This document shows, one piece after another, positions 1 through 5,818 of a stretch of DNA of 8,630 nt. The position numbers and the translations under genes are program-made. Source of the DNA: JAJPHT01 sp035687045 (lineage in GTDB: Archaea; Thermoplasmatota; SW-10-69-26; JACQPN01; JAJPHT01); NCBI GenBank assembly GCA_035687045.1, contig DASRYU010000151.1, positions 1 to 8,630 of the forward strand, written 5' to 3'. Within the stretch, counting starts at the first letter, position 1, and every line of letters begins with the position of its first letter. Below the pieces are notes generated by a model. The model did no database searches. It had not been told where the DNA came from and saw only the letters and a list, made by a program, of their open reading frames with translations.

Positions 1-94
1 CGGGGGGGTCGTTCTCGGGCGCGGCGTTCGTGCAGCCGGCGAGGATCGCGGCGCTGGCGAGGAGGAGCCCAAGGAGGAGGGGGCGGGCGGCCAT
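1..94 (-). CDS. Lipoprotein, N-terminal fragment (runs off the left edge)
   Basis: Reading leftwards from an ATG at 94 gives about 31 residues: MAAR, a hydrophobic stretch (PLLLGLLLASAAILAG), then a cysteine at about residue 21, followed by TNAAPENDPP. The Leu-Ala-Gly-Cys sequence is a classic lipobox, preceded by one Arg and about 16 hydrophobic residues. The product is therefore very likely exported and lipid-anchored on the outer face of the membrane. The rest of the gene lies outside the window, so its function cannot be named; many such proteins are solute-binding or surface proteins. It sits 40 bp downstream of the 135-791 gene on the same strand, so it may belong to that operon. It also has a TATA-like box about 28 bp upstream and could be transcribed separately as a leaderless message. 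Confidence 0.72.
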   Translation of the reverse strand, partial: MAARPLLLGLLLASAAILAGCTNAAPENDPP

Positions 95-117
95 ATGGTC
101 GCCTGCTGGTCGGGCTT

Positions 118-126
118 CGGATATGA
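118..126 (-). promoter_or_regulatory. Possible TATA box for the edge lipoprotein gene
   Basis: The minus strand reads GTCATATCC here, an AT island in a GC-rich 40-bp gap. Its centre is about 28 bp upstream of the ATG at 94, the spacing expected for an archaeal TATA box serving a leaderless transcript. No clear Shine-Dalgarno motif precedes that ATG, which fits. The evidence is sequence and spacing only. Confidence 0.35.
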
Positions 127-134
127 CGCTTGGG

Positions 135-791
135 TCAGTGCCCCTCGGGCCAGCGGCCGGTGAGCCACAGGAACCCTTGGGCGCGCTCGCCGACGGCCAG
201 GCGGGGGTCCTCCCGCGAGACGACGGGGAGCTCGAGCCCGTTCTGGAGCGCGAGGTCGAGGACGACCCCGTCGCGGGAGGGGAGGACGCTCCGGATCTCG
301 CCTTCGAACCAGTAGTCGTCGGGAAGGAAGCGCTCGTCCTTCTGCCGCGCGGGGCGCAGGTGCGTGGGGCCCGCGCTCACGGCCGGGCGGCGGACGCTGT
401 AGGCGAGGCCGGCGAGCTCGAGGGGCATCGCGCCGCGCGCCTCCTGGTACCGCTTCGCGTTCTCCACGAGGTCGGTGAGAAAGACCGTGAGCGCGCCCGC
501 GCCCTCGTGCTCGGCGACGAGCCATCCCTCGACGCGCGTGTCCCAGAGCAGGAGCTCGCGCGGGCGCACGGTCACGAGCGCGGTCGCGCGCGGCTCGGGG
601 TAGGCCGTGATGAGGCGGCGCTTCGCCGTCACCTGCACCATGTCGAGCGCGGCGTTGAGCGGCGTGCGGTGGAGCTGCACGCTGTCGGGCGCGTCGAGCG
701 GCACGGCGAGAACATCGCGCAGGCGCGGGTCGCCCTGCTCGAGCGCGGCAAGCCAATGGTCCCCGTGGCCGGGGCGGGTGGGCTCGCTCAC
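135..791 (-). CDS. Conserved-looking hypothetical protein, 218 aa, coupled to the FKBP gene
   Basis: I do not recognise this protein. The start is the GTG at 789-791, which overlaps the FKBP stop codon in a GTGA arrangement; a GAGGAG Shine-Dalgarno motif lies 11 nt upstream inside the FKBP gene. The reading frame continues upstream through the FKBP gene as a shadow, so an earlier start is not credible. The product begins MSEPTRPGHGDHWLAALEQG. It shows no signal peptide, no membrane segment and no cysteine, so it is probably cytosolic. The C-terminal 55 residues (from about 162, starting WFEGEIRSV) alternate hydrophobic and polar residues with glycine turns, suggesting a small beta-barrel such as an OB-like fold; this is a guess from pattern. 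The middle part is mixed alpha/beta (VEGWLVAEHEGAGALTVFL). Translational coupling suggests it is made in step with the prolyl isomerase. Confidence 0.75.
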   Translation of the reverse strand: MSEPTRPGHGDHWLAALEQGDPRLRDVLAVPLDAPDSVQLHRTPLNAALDMVQVTAKRRLITAYPEPRATALVTVRPRELLLWDTRVEGWLVAEHEGAGALTVFLTDLVENAKRYQEARGAMPLELAGLAYSVRRPAVSAGPTHLRPARQKDERFLPDDYWFEGEIRSVLPSRDGVVLDLALQNGLELPVVSREDPRLAVGERAQGFLWLTGRWPEGH

Positions 792-1219
792 GCCTTCTGG
801 ATCTCCTCGACGCGCACCTCGAACGTGAGCGCCTGGCCCGCGAGGTGGTGGTTGAGGTCGACCGTCACGCTCTCGTCGTCGAAGCTCACGACGTCCGCGT
901 GGTAGACGTTGCCGGCCTCGTCCTCGAGGTCGAGGTGCTGGCCGACCTCGATCTCGCCCTCCTCGAAGAGGCTGCGGTCGAGCTTCGTCACGAGGCGCTC
1001 GTCGCGCGGCCCGTACGCCTCCTCGGGCGGGATGCGGACGGTGCGCGCTTCGCCCTCGCCCAGGCCGAGCACGGCGTTCTCGAAGCCGGGGATGACCATC
1101 CCGGCGCCGACGGTGAACTCGAGCGCTTCGGCACCCTCCTCGTTGGAGTCGAACACGTCGCCCGTATCGAGGCGGCCCGTGTAGCGCACGGCGACCTTGT
1201 CGCCCTTCTCGACCTTCAT
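788..1219 (-). CDS. FKBP-type peptidyl-prolyl cis-trans isomerase, SlyD-like
   Basis: It catalyses cis-trans isomerisation of Xaa-Pro bonds and, in this subfamily, also acts as a folding chaperone in the cytosol. The 143-residue product opens MKVEKGDKVAVRYTGRLDTG. FKBP-core motifs are visible: GDVFDSN, GAGMVIPGFENAVLGL and the EEAYGPRDE segment that precedes the insert-in-flap chaperone domain (about residues 78-125). The core then resumes with VTVDLNHHLAGQALTFEVRV, very close to the SlyD signature around NHxLAG. There is no histidine- or cysteine-rich metal-binding tail as in E. coli SlyD, so it resembles the short archaeal forms. The ATG at 1219 was chosen; a GTG two codons upstream (1225) is also possible. 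A TATA-like box 26 bp upstream and the lack of a Shine-Dalgarno motif suggest leaderless translation. It is the first gene of a minus-strand operon. Confidence 0.95.
   Translation of the reverse strand: MKVEKGDKVAVRYTGRLDTGDVFDSNEEGAEALEFTVGAGMVIPGFENAVLGLGEGEARTVRIPPEEAYGPRDERLVTKLDRSLFEEGEIEVGQHLDLEDEAGNVYHADVVSFDDESVTVDLNHHLAGQALTFEVRVEEIQKA
803..808 (-). promoter_or_regulatory. Shine-Dalgarno motif for the 135-791 gene
   Basis: The minus strand reads GAGGAG, 11 nt before the GTG start at 791 and inside the 3' end of the FKBP gene. It supports the GTG as a true internal operon start, in contrast to the leaderless first gene. Confidence 0.5.
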
Positions 1220-1240
1220 CGTCACGCGCTACGCGGGTCT

Positions 1241-1251
1241 GGTACATAAAT
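1241..1251. promoter_or_regulatory. Shared TATA-like island between divergent genes
   Basis: GGTACATAAAT (plus strand; ATTTATGTACC on minus) is the only AT-rich stretch in the gap between the FKBP gene (start 1219, minus) and the lipoprotein gene (start 1277 or 1304, plus). Its centre is about 26 bp from the FKBP ATG and about 31 bp from the plus-strand TTG at 1277. Both distances suit an archaeal TATA box acting on leaderless or nearly leaderless transcripts. It may serve both directions. No transcript data are available to confirm this. Confidence 0.6.
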
Positions 1252-1276
1252 CGGGTGGAGCCGGAGAACAAGACAC

Positions 1277-2053
1277 TTGAGGGGCGCCGCCTCCTCGCAC
1301 GCGGTGCGCCCGCTCGCGCTCGTCTTGCTGCTTCTCGCGCCCACGCTAAGCGGCTGCCTGGGCGGCTCGGAGAACGAGGAGCTCGCGAAGCCCACGGACA
1401 AGCCCATCGTCGTGCCCAGCCCCCGGCCGACCGCGCCTCCGCCTCAAGTGTTCAACACGTCGGACCCCGGCTATCGCGTCGAGGGCGCGTGGCGCATCGG
1501 CGACGGGTGGGACTACGAGTCGAACCACTCGAACGTGCGCCGCGTGCGCGTGCTCGACCAGCGCCTGGTGAACGGCACGCAGCTCTACCTTCTCGAGACG
1601 ACGCAGCTCACGAAGGAGGGCGCCGTGGGGAGCATCACGCGCTCGTGGGTCGACCCCCGAGGCTGGCTTCTCCTCAACGAGACGGACGAGCGCGGGGCAG
1701 GCACGCGCTATCATCCGGGGATGCCGCTCCGCTTCTTCCGGAACTCCACCGTCACCTACGAGGTGGCCCGGCTGGCGGAGGGGGGCGCGCCCGTCGCGAA
1801 CGCCACCGTCACGCTCGCCTCGCGCCTCTTCCCGCAGCACCAGACGCTCCTCTTCCCGTGGGGCTACGTCGAGGCGCGCCGCGTCGAGCACATCGTCACC
1901 ACGCGCGGCGACGGCGGGAACGGCACCGAGACGACGGTGCGCTGGGTGCATCGCGACTACCTCAACGAGGTCCGCTTCCAGCTCCCGAGCGGCGAGACGT
2001 ACTCGCTGACGGCCGCCCGCGCGGGCGACTTCCGGCGCGGGCAGCTCGCCTGA
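1277..2053 (+). CDS. Surface lipoprotein with seven N-glycosylation sequons, function unknown
   Basis: The product is an exported lipid-anchored protein of 258 residues from the TTG at 1277, or 249 residues from the GTG at 1304. The GTG start gives a compact signal peptide (MRPLALVLLLLAPTLSGC); the TTG start fits the TATA spacing better, so the start is unsettled. The lipobox is Leu-Ser-Gly-Cys. After the cysteine comes a proline-rich linker (PSPRPTAPPPQ), then a domain of about 190 residues rich in beta-prone segments (WRIGDGWDYES, TQLYLLETTQL, TTVRWVHRDYL). Seven Asn-X-Ser/Thr sequons are present: NTS, NHS, NGT, NET, NST, NAT and NGT. This is consistent with an N-glycosylated protein outside the cell. 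I do not recognise the domain family. The gene diverges from the FKBP gene and converges on the DedA-like gene, with stop codons 4 bp apart. Confidence 0.85.
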   Translation: MRGAASSHAVRPLALVLLLLAPTLSGCLGGSENEELAKPTDKPIVVPSPRPTAPPPQVFNTSDPGYRVEGAWRIGDGWDYESNHSNVRRVRVLDQRLVNGTQLYLLETTQLTKEGAVGSITRSWVDPRGWLLLNETDERGAGTRYHPGMPLRFFRNSTVTYEVARLAEGGAPVANATVTLASRLFPQHQTLLFPWGYVEARRVEHIVTTRGDGGNGTETTVRWVHRDYLNEVRFQLPSGETYSLTAARAGDFRRGQLA

Positions 2054-2057
2054 CGCG

Positions 2058-3191
2058 TCAGTGCCAGAGGGCGAGGAAGCCGAAGGTCAGCGCGCTGTAG
2101 AGGATGAACCCCCCGATGGCGACGCCGAGGAGGAACTTCCACAGCCGCATGTGCAGGCTCCCGAACACGTAGAGCGCGATGGCGTCGGGCGCGCCGGGGA
2201 TGGCGAGGAACGCGGCGACGGCGGCGACGCCGAACCGCTCGGCGAACCGCTCGCTCCAGCCGACGATGCGCGCGAGCCACGGCCGCTCCTCGGACGCGCG
2301 GCGGAGGCGATGGCCGACCTCGTCGCCGAGGAAGAACACCATCCACGCGGCGAGCACCTTCGCGCACAACGCGGCGGCGATGGAGGGCCAAGGCCCCACG
2401 CTCAGCGACGCGGGCAGGAGCGCCGGCTCGATGGGCATCGGGACGCCGAGCGCGGCGACGAAGCCGTAGAGGAAGAGGAAGAAGAGCGTGCGCCACGGGC
2501 GCGCGAGATCCGGCACGGCGAGCGTGACGGCGAAGTGCACGAGCGCGAGCAGCCCGAGGACGCCGGCGACGCCGACAAAGAGCGTGACCGCCTTCTGCTC
2601 GCGCGTGAGCGCGTGCGGGTCGAAGAGGCCGTCGCGGAAGCGGCGCCGCCCCTCCGGCGTGTGCAGGAACGCGTACGCGCGCCGCGCGCCGTTCGCGAGC
2701 CGGTCGGGGACGCTCGCGACGCCGCGCGTGACGCCGCGGAGGCCGCCGAAGAAGCGCGCGGTGACGCGGTGCGTGATCTCCTGCGCCGGATGCTCCGCCT
2801 GCGCCGCGCGCTGCTGCGCGGCGGCCTTCGCGTCCTCCAGCGCAGCGCCCACCGTCTGCCGCTCCGTCTCGATGATGGGCGCCATGGCGCGCCGCGTGAT
2901 GGAGAGGCGATCCTCGATCTCGATGCGTCCCTCGAGGATGCGGACAAGCACCGCGTTCTCGACGCGCGCGTCGGCGGTGAGGAAGGCAGGCGCGTGGACG
3001 CACCAGGCGGGCGGCCCCCGCTCCGCGTCGCCTGGCGGGAACGCCTCGAGCACGTCGTCCCAGCGGAAGGGAGGATCGACGACCCCGCCAGCGGGCGCCA
3101 TCTCGTTGTGGAGCGAGACGCGGACGCGGGCGCGCGAGCCGGGCGGCTCGGCATCGAAAGGGTGCTCCGGCTGACGAGCGCGCAGGGCCAA
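2058..3191 (-). CDS. DedA/VTT (SNARE-associated)-like membrane protein with long N-terminal region
   Basis: The C-terminal half carries about five hydrophobic segments (roughly residues 203-230, 234-268, 270-290, 319-348 and 352-376 of 377). The segment WSERFAERFGVAAVAAFLAIPGAPDAIA followed by a final glycine-rich helix resembles the DedA/VTT family. Members act in membrane homeostasis, and some are linked to undecaprenyl-phosphate or phospholipid flipping; that function is only inferred here. The first ~195 residues are unlike a normal DedA protein: a beta-prone stretch, an Ala/Gln-rich segment around residues 95-125 (ERQTVGAALEDAKAAAQQRA) that could form a coiled coil, then basic segments before the first helix. 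The frame begins with TTG at 3191; the first ATG is at 3101 (residue 31), and neither has a clear Shine-Dalgarno or TATA box, so the N-terminus is uncertain. It lies downstream of sufC across a hairpin-rich gap. Confidence 0.75.
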   Translation of the reverse strand: MALRARQPEHPFDAEPPGSRARVRVSLHNEMAPAGGVVDPPFRWDDVLEAFPPGDAERGPPAWCVHAPAFLTADARVENAVLVRILEGRIEIEDRLSITRRAMAPIIETERQTVGAALEDAKAAAQQRAAQAEHPAQEITHRVTARFFGGLRGVTRGVASVPDRLANGARRAYAFLHTPEGRRRFRDGLFDPHALTREQKAVTLFVGVAGVLGLLALVHFAVTLAVPDLARPWRTLFFLFLYGFVAALGVPMPIEPALLPASLSVGPWPSIAAALCAKVLAAWMVFFLGDEVGHRLRRASEERPWLARIVGWSERFAERFGVAAVAAFLAIPGAPDAIALYVFGSLHMRLWKFLLGVAIGGFILYSALTFGFLALWH

Positions 3192-3248
3192 CGACAGTGG
3201 TCAGGCAGGCGAGGGCGGAGCCGCTTGTGGCCGCGGCGTCGATACGAG

Positions 3249-3282
3249 CCGTTCCTTCAAGCCTGCTGCGCCGGCCTGAGCC
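3249..3282. repeat. Direct repeat, copy 1 (duplicate of the sufC 3' end)
   Basis: This 34-nt stretch matches 3361-3394 at 30 of 34 positions without gaps, at an offset of 112 bp. Read on the minus strand in the corresponding frame it encodes LRPAQQA then TGA, against LKPAQQA then TGA at the end of sufC. Its core (3257-3279) is an imperfect palindrome with 10-nt arms and two mismatches. Confidence 0.8.
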
Positions 3283-3304
3283 GCACGCGCCTCGGGGCGC
3301 GTGC
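3283..3304. repeat. Perfect 9-bp inverted repeat (hairpin)
   Basis: Arms GCACGCGCC and GGCGCGTGC are separated by the 4-nt loop TCGG. It directly adjoins copy 1 of the sufC-tail repeat. It could form a stable hairpin in transcripts of either strand. It may take part in 3'-end formation for the suf operon, but no U-tract follows on the minus strand. Confidence 0.6.
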
Positions 3305-3360
3305 TTTCCGCACGCCGCCGCCTACGGCGCCGGCGCGCGGAGCCGGACGCGCGTGCGCGC

Positions 3361-3394
3361 CCGTCCTTTCAAGCCTGCTGCGCAGGCTTGAGCC
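3361..3394. repeat. Direct repeat, copy 2 (palindrome covering the sufC stop codon)
   Basis: The core 3369-3391 is a perfect palindrome: arms TCAAGCCTGC and GCAGGCTTGA around the 3-nt loop TGC. It contains the last codons and the stop of sufC. The partner copy lies 112 bp away at 3249-3282. A stable hairpin here would sit across the sufC stop codon in the mRNA. Confidence 0.8.
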
Positions 3395-4121
3395 AATCGT
3401 ACCCCTTCTCCTCGAGCTGGAGCGCGAGCTCGGGGCCGCCGCTCTTCACGACGCGGCCGTCGACGAGGACGGTGACGTTCGTGGGCTTGACGTAGTTGAG
3501 GATGCGCTGGTAGTGCGTGATGATGAGCACGCCCGTGTCGTCGCTCTTGAAGGCGTTGATGCCGTCGGCGACGACGCGCACCGCGTCGATGTCGAGGCCT
3601 GAGTCGGGCTCGTCGAGGACCGCGAGCTGCGGCTCGAGGACGGCCATCTGAAGCATCTCGAGGCGCTTCTTCTCGCCGCCGGAGAAGCCGTCGTTGACGT
3701 AGCGGCGGGCGAACTCCTTCGGGATGTTCATCTTCTGCATCTTCTCGAGGAAGAGCATGTTGAACTCGAGGGGGGTCAGGTCCTTCCCCTTCGCCGCGTT
3801 GTACGCCGCGCGCAGGAAGTTCTGCACGGTGACGCCCGGGATCGCCATCGGGTACTGGAACGCGAGGAAGAGCCCCTTGCGGGCGCGCTCGTCGACGGGC
3901 ATCTCCTTGATGCTCTCGCCGTTCACGAGGATGTCCCCCTGCACGATCTCGTACTTCGGGTGCCCCATCAGCGTGTAGGAGAGCGTGCTCTTGCCGCTGC
4001 CGTTGGGGCCCATGAGCGCGTGCACCTGCCCCTTGCGCACCTCGAGGTTCACGCCCTTCAGGATGGGCTTCCCCTCGACGTTGACGTGCAGGTCCTTGAT
4101 GTGGAGGTCGACGTTGCTCAT
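3369..4121 (-). CDS. sufC: SufC, ABC-type ATPase of the SufBCD Fe-S scaffold
   Basis: SufC hydrolyses ATP to drive the conformational change of the SufB/SufD scaffold during Fe-S cluster assembly in the cytosol. The 250-residue product begins MSNVDLHIKDLHV and matches the family's usual length. The full ABC set is present: Walker A GPNGSGKST (residues 38-46), Q-loop FQYP, the signature FSGGEKKR, Walker B LAVLDEPDSGLD, which includes the SufC-specific EPDSGLD, and the H-loop ITHYQ. The ATG at 4121 lies 4 nt after the sufU stop; an in-frame ATG at 4133 would overlap sufU by 8 nt and has no Shine-Dalgarno. The C-terminal LKPAQQA is encoded inside a palindrome that is repeated downstream, suggesting a recently acquired tail. 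It is the last suf gene here, an unusual place, since sufC often comes first. Confidence 0.97.
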   Translation of the reverse strand: MSNVDLHIKDLHVNVEGKPILKGVNLEVRKGQVHALMGPNGSGKSTLSYTLMGHPKYEIVQGDILVNGESIKEMPVDERARKGLFLAFQYPMAIPGVTVQNFLRAAYNAAKGKDLTPLEFNMLFLEKMQKMNIPKEFARRYVNDGFSGGEKKRLEMLQMAVLEPQLAVLDEPDSGLDIDAVRVVADGINAFKSDDTGVLIITHYQRILNYVKPTNVTVLVDGRVVKSGGPELALQLEEKGYDWLKPAQQA

Positions 4122-4125
4122 GATA

Positions 4126-4563
4126 TCATCCATCGTGGTGATCGTGGGGGGCCGCGTCGGCCCCGGGCTCGAACTTCTTCTCGTAGATCTCGATGCCTTC
4201 GCGAAGGACCGCGAGGCTGAGGAGCGCGCACTTGAGGCGCACGGGGCTGATCGGGATGCCGAGCATCTTGACGATGTCGTCGCGCTCGATCTTCTTGATC
4301 TCCTCCAGAGGCTGCCCCTTGATGCGCGTCGTGAGGAGGGACGCGCTCGCCTGCGAGATGGCGCAGCCGCGGCCGCTGAACTTGACGTCCTTCACCTTGT
4401 TCGCCTCGTCGACGAGGAAGGTGAGGCGGATCTGGTCGCCGCAGAGCGGGTTGTTGGCCTCGTGGTCGACCGTGGGCTCCTTGAGGACGCCGAAGTTGCG
4501 CGGGTGCTTGTAGTGGTCGAGGATGTGCTCGCGATACATGTCCTCGCCCGTGGGCGACGTCAT
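4126..4563 (-). CDS. sufU: SufU, sulfur-acceptor/scaffold-like protein (short form)
   Basis: SufU accepts persulfide sulfur from SufS and passes it on to the SufBCD scaffold. The 145-residue product opens MTSPTGEDMYREHILDHYKHPRNFG, the usual IscU/SufU N-terminus. Zinc or sulfur ligands are all visible: C41 and D43 in NPLCGDQI, C67 in GRGCAISQASAS, and C112 in VRLKCALL. The motifs are SufU-like: Lys precedes the last Cys where IscU has His, and SASLLT follows the second. However, only 45 residues separate C67 and C112, as in IscU (about 43); Bacillus SufU has about 62 because of an insertion. The C-terminal tail HDHHDG is histidine-rich. The start ATG overlaps the sufS stop (ATGA), and a strong GGAGGTG motif lies 8 nt upstream, so translation is coupled to sufS. 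Confidence 0.95.
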   Translation of the reverse strand: MTSPTGEDMYREHILDHYKHPRNFGVLKEPTVDHEANNPLCGDQIRLTFLVDEANKVKDVKFSGRGCAISQASASLLTTRIKGQPLEEIKKIERDDIVKMLGIPISPVRLKCALLSLAVLREGIEIYEKKFEPGADAAPHDHHDG

Positions 4564-5786
4564 AGCTGGAACACCTCCCGCGCGCGCTCCAGCGCGGCCG
4601 CGAACGCGTCGATCTCCTGCGTCGTCGTGTAGACGTAGAACGAGGCGCGCGCGGTGCTTGCGACGCCGAGGACGGTCATGAGCGGCTGCGCGCAGTGGTG
4701 GCCGGCGCGGATGGCGACGCCCTGGTCGTTGAGGAGCGAGGCGAGGTCGTGCGCGTGGATGCCCTCGAGCTCGACGGCGACGAGGCCGCCGCGGTGCTGG
4801 GGGCCCGGGCCGAGCACGCGCGCGCCGGGGACCTTCTCGAGGCGCTCGAAGGCGTGCTCGACGAGGCGGTGCTCGTGCGCCATCACGTTCTCCATGCCGA
4901 GGCCGTCGAGGTAGTCGACCGCCGCGGCCAGACCGACGGCCTCCGCGATGACGGGGGTGCCGGCCTCGAACTTCCACGGCAGGTCGTTCCACGTGGCGCC
5001 CTCGTTCGTGACGCGGCCGATCATCTCGCCGCCGAAGAGGAATGGCTCCATCGCCAGAAGCTCCTCCTTCTTGCCGTAGAGGACGCCGATGCCGGTGGGG
5101 CCGAGCATCTTGTGCGCGGAGAACGCCATGAAGTCCTCGTCGCTGCGCTTGACGTCGGTCGTCGTGTGCGGCACGCTCTGCGCGCCGTCGAGGAGGAGCT
5201 TCGCGCCCACCTCGTGCGCGCGCCGCGCGACGTCGCGGTGGTCGACGAGCGTGCCGAGCACGTTGCTCATCGCGGTCATCGCGACAAGCTTCGTCCTGCG
5301 CGAGAGGAGCGACTGGAACGCGTCCATGTCGAGGCGGCCGTCGCTCGTGAGAGGAGCGATGCGGAGCTTCGCGCCGGTGATGCGGCAGACCTCGAGCCAG
5401 GGCACGAAGTTGGAGTGGTGCTCCATCTGGCTGATGACGACCTCGTCGCCCGCCTTCAGCTCGCGCAGCCCCTTCGAGTACGCGACGAGGTTGAGCGCCT
5501 CGGTGCAGTTCTTCGTGAAGACGACCTCCTCCATCGAGTCGGCGCCGATGAACTCCGCGACGCGCTCGTGCGCCTGGATGTACATCTCCGTCGCGCGCTC
5601 GCCGAGCTCGTGGATGCTGCGGTGGACGTTCGAGTTTGTCTCGCGGTAGAAACCGTCCATGGCCTCGAGGACCTGCACGGGCTTCTGGGTCGTCGCGGCG
5701 TTGTCGAGGTAGACGAGCGGCTTCCCGTTGGCGAGCTTGCGCTCGAGGATGGGGAAGTCCTTGCGCACGCGCGCGACGTCGAGCAT
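4560..5786 (-). CDS. sufS: SufS, group II cysteine desulfurase (PLP-dependent)
   Basis: SufS converts L-cysteine to L-alanine and forms an enzyme persulfide, the sulfur source for Fe-S assembly. The 408-residue product has the expected length. Landmarks: LVYLDNAATTQKP near residue 25; H123 in MEHHSN, which stacks on PLP; D200 and Q203 in LLDGAQS; the PLP lysine K226 in FSAHKMLGPTG; and the persulfide cysteine C365 in RAGHHCAQPLM. HAHD at 344-347 places H346 nineteen residues before C365, as for the Bacillus subtilis SufS histidine that swaps zinc ligands with SufU. This agrees with the adjacent sufU. The ATG at 5786 has a GGAGG motif 9 nt upstream. The gene overlaps sufU by 4 nt and follows sufD after a 106-bp gap containing an inverted repeat. 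Confidence 0.97.
   Translation of the reverse strand: MLDVARVRKDFPILERKLANGKPLVYLDNAATTQKPVQVLEAMDGFYRETNSNVHRSIHELGERATEMYIQAHERVAEFIGADSMEEVVFTKNCTEALNLVAYSKGLRELKAGDEVVISQMEHHSNFVPWLEVCRITGAKLRIAPLTSDGRLDMDAFQSLLSRRTKLVAMTAMSNVLGTLVDHRDVARRAHEVGAKLLLDGAQSVPHTTTDVKRSDEDFMAFSAHKMLGPTGIGVLYGKKEELLAMEPFLFGGEMIGRVTNEGATWNDLPWKFEAGTPVIAEAVGLAAAVDYLDGLGMENVMAHEHRLVEHAFERLEKVPGARVLGPGPQHRGGLVAVELEGIHAHDLASLLNDQGVAIRAGHHCAQPLMTVLGVASTARASFYVYTTTQEIDAFAAALERAREVFQL
4572..4578 (-). promoter_or_regulatory. Strong Shine-Dalgarno motif for sufU
   Basis: GGAGGTG on the minus strand, 8 nt before the sufU ATG, is a full match to the usual archaeal 16S 3' end complement. It lies inside the last codons of sufS and fixes the sufU start at 4563. 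Confidence 0.8.
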
Positions 5787-5795
5787 CAGGCGCCG

Positions 5796-5800
5796 CCTCC
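5796..5800 (-). promoter_or_regulatory. Shine-Dalgarno motif for sufS
   Basis: GGAGG on the minus strand, 9 nt before the sufS ATG, supports that start. No TATA-like AT island is visible in the sufD-sufS gap, so sufS is probably read from the sufD transcript. Confidence 0.65.
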
Positions 5801-5818
5801 GAGGGAAGGCTGCGACGA

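Larger units (their letters stand above)
3192..3368. other. Hairpin-rich spacer between sufC and the DedA-like gene
   Basis: These 177 bp hold no convincing gene. They contain a second copy of the sufC 3' end, a 9-bp perfect hairpin (3283-3304) and further short GC-rich inverted repeats at about 3310-3360. No clear TATA box for the downstream gene is seen and there is no T-run typical of an intrinsic terminator. Confidence 0.6.

Noticed and set aside
3257..3391. Possible CRISPR-like or tRNA-like repeat structure
   Set aside because: There are only two imperfect repeats with one spacer-like interval, no cas genes, and no tRNA cloverleaf or T-loop motif could be traced; it is better explained as a duplicated palindrome.
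2061..3602. 513-residue open frame on the plus strand across the DedA-like gene
   Set aside because: It is very rich in Arg, Glu, Asp and Ala with no domain motifs and runs antisense to a clear membrane protein and the end of sufC. Such long empty frames are expected opposite GC-rich genes.
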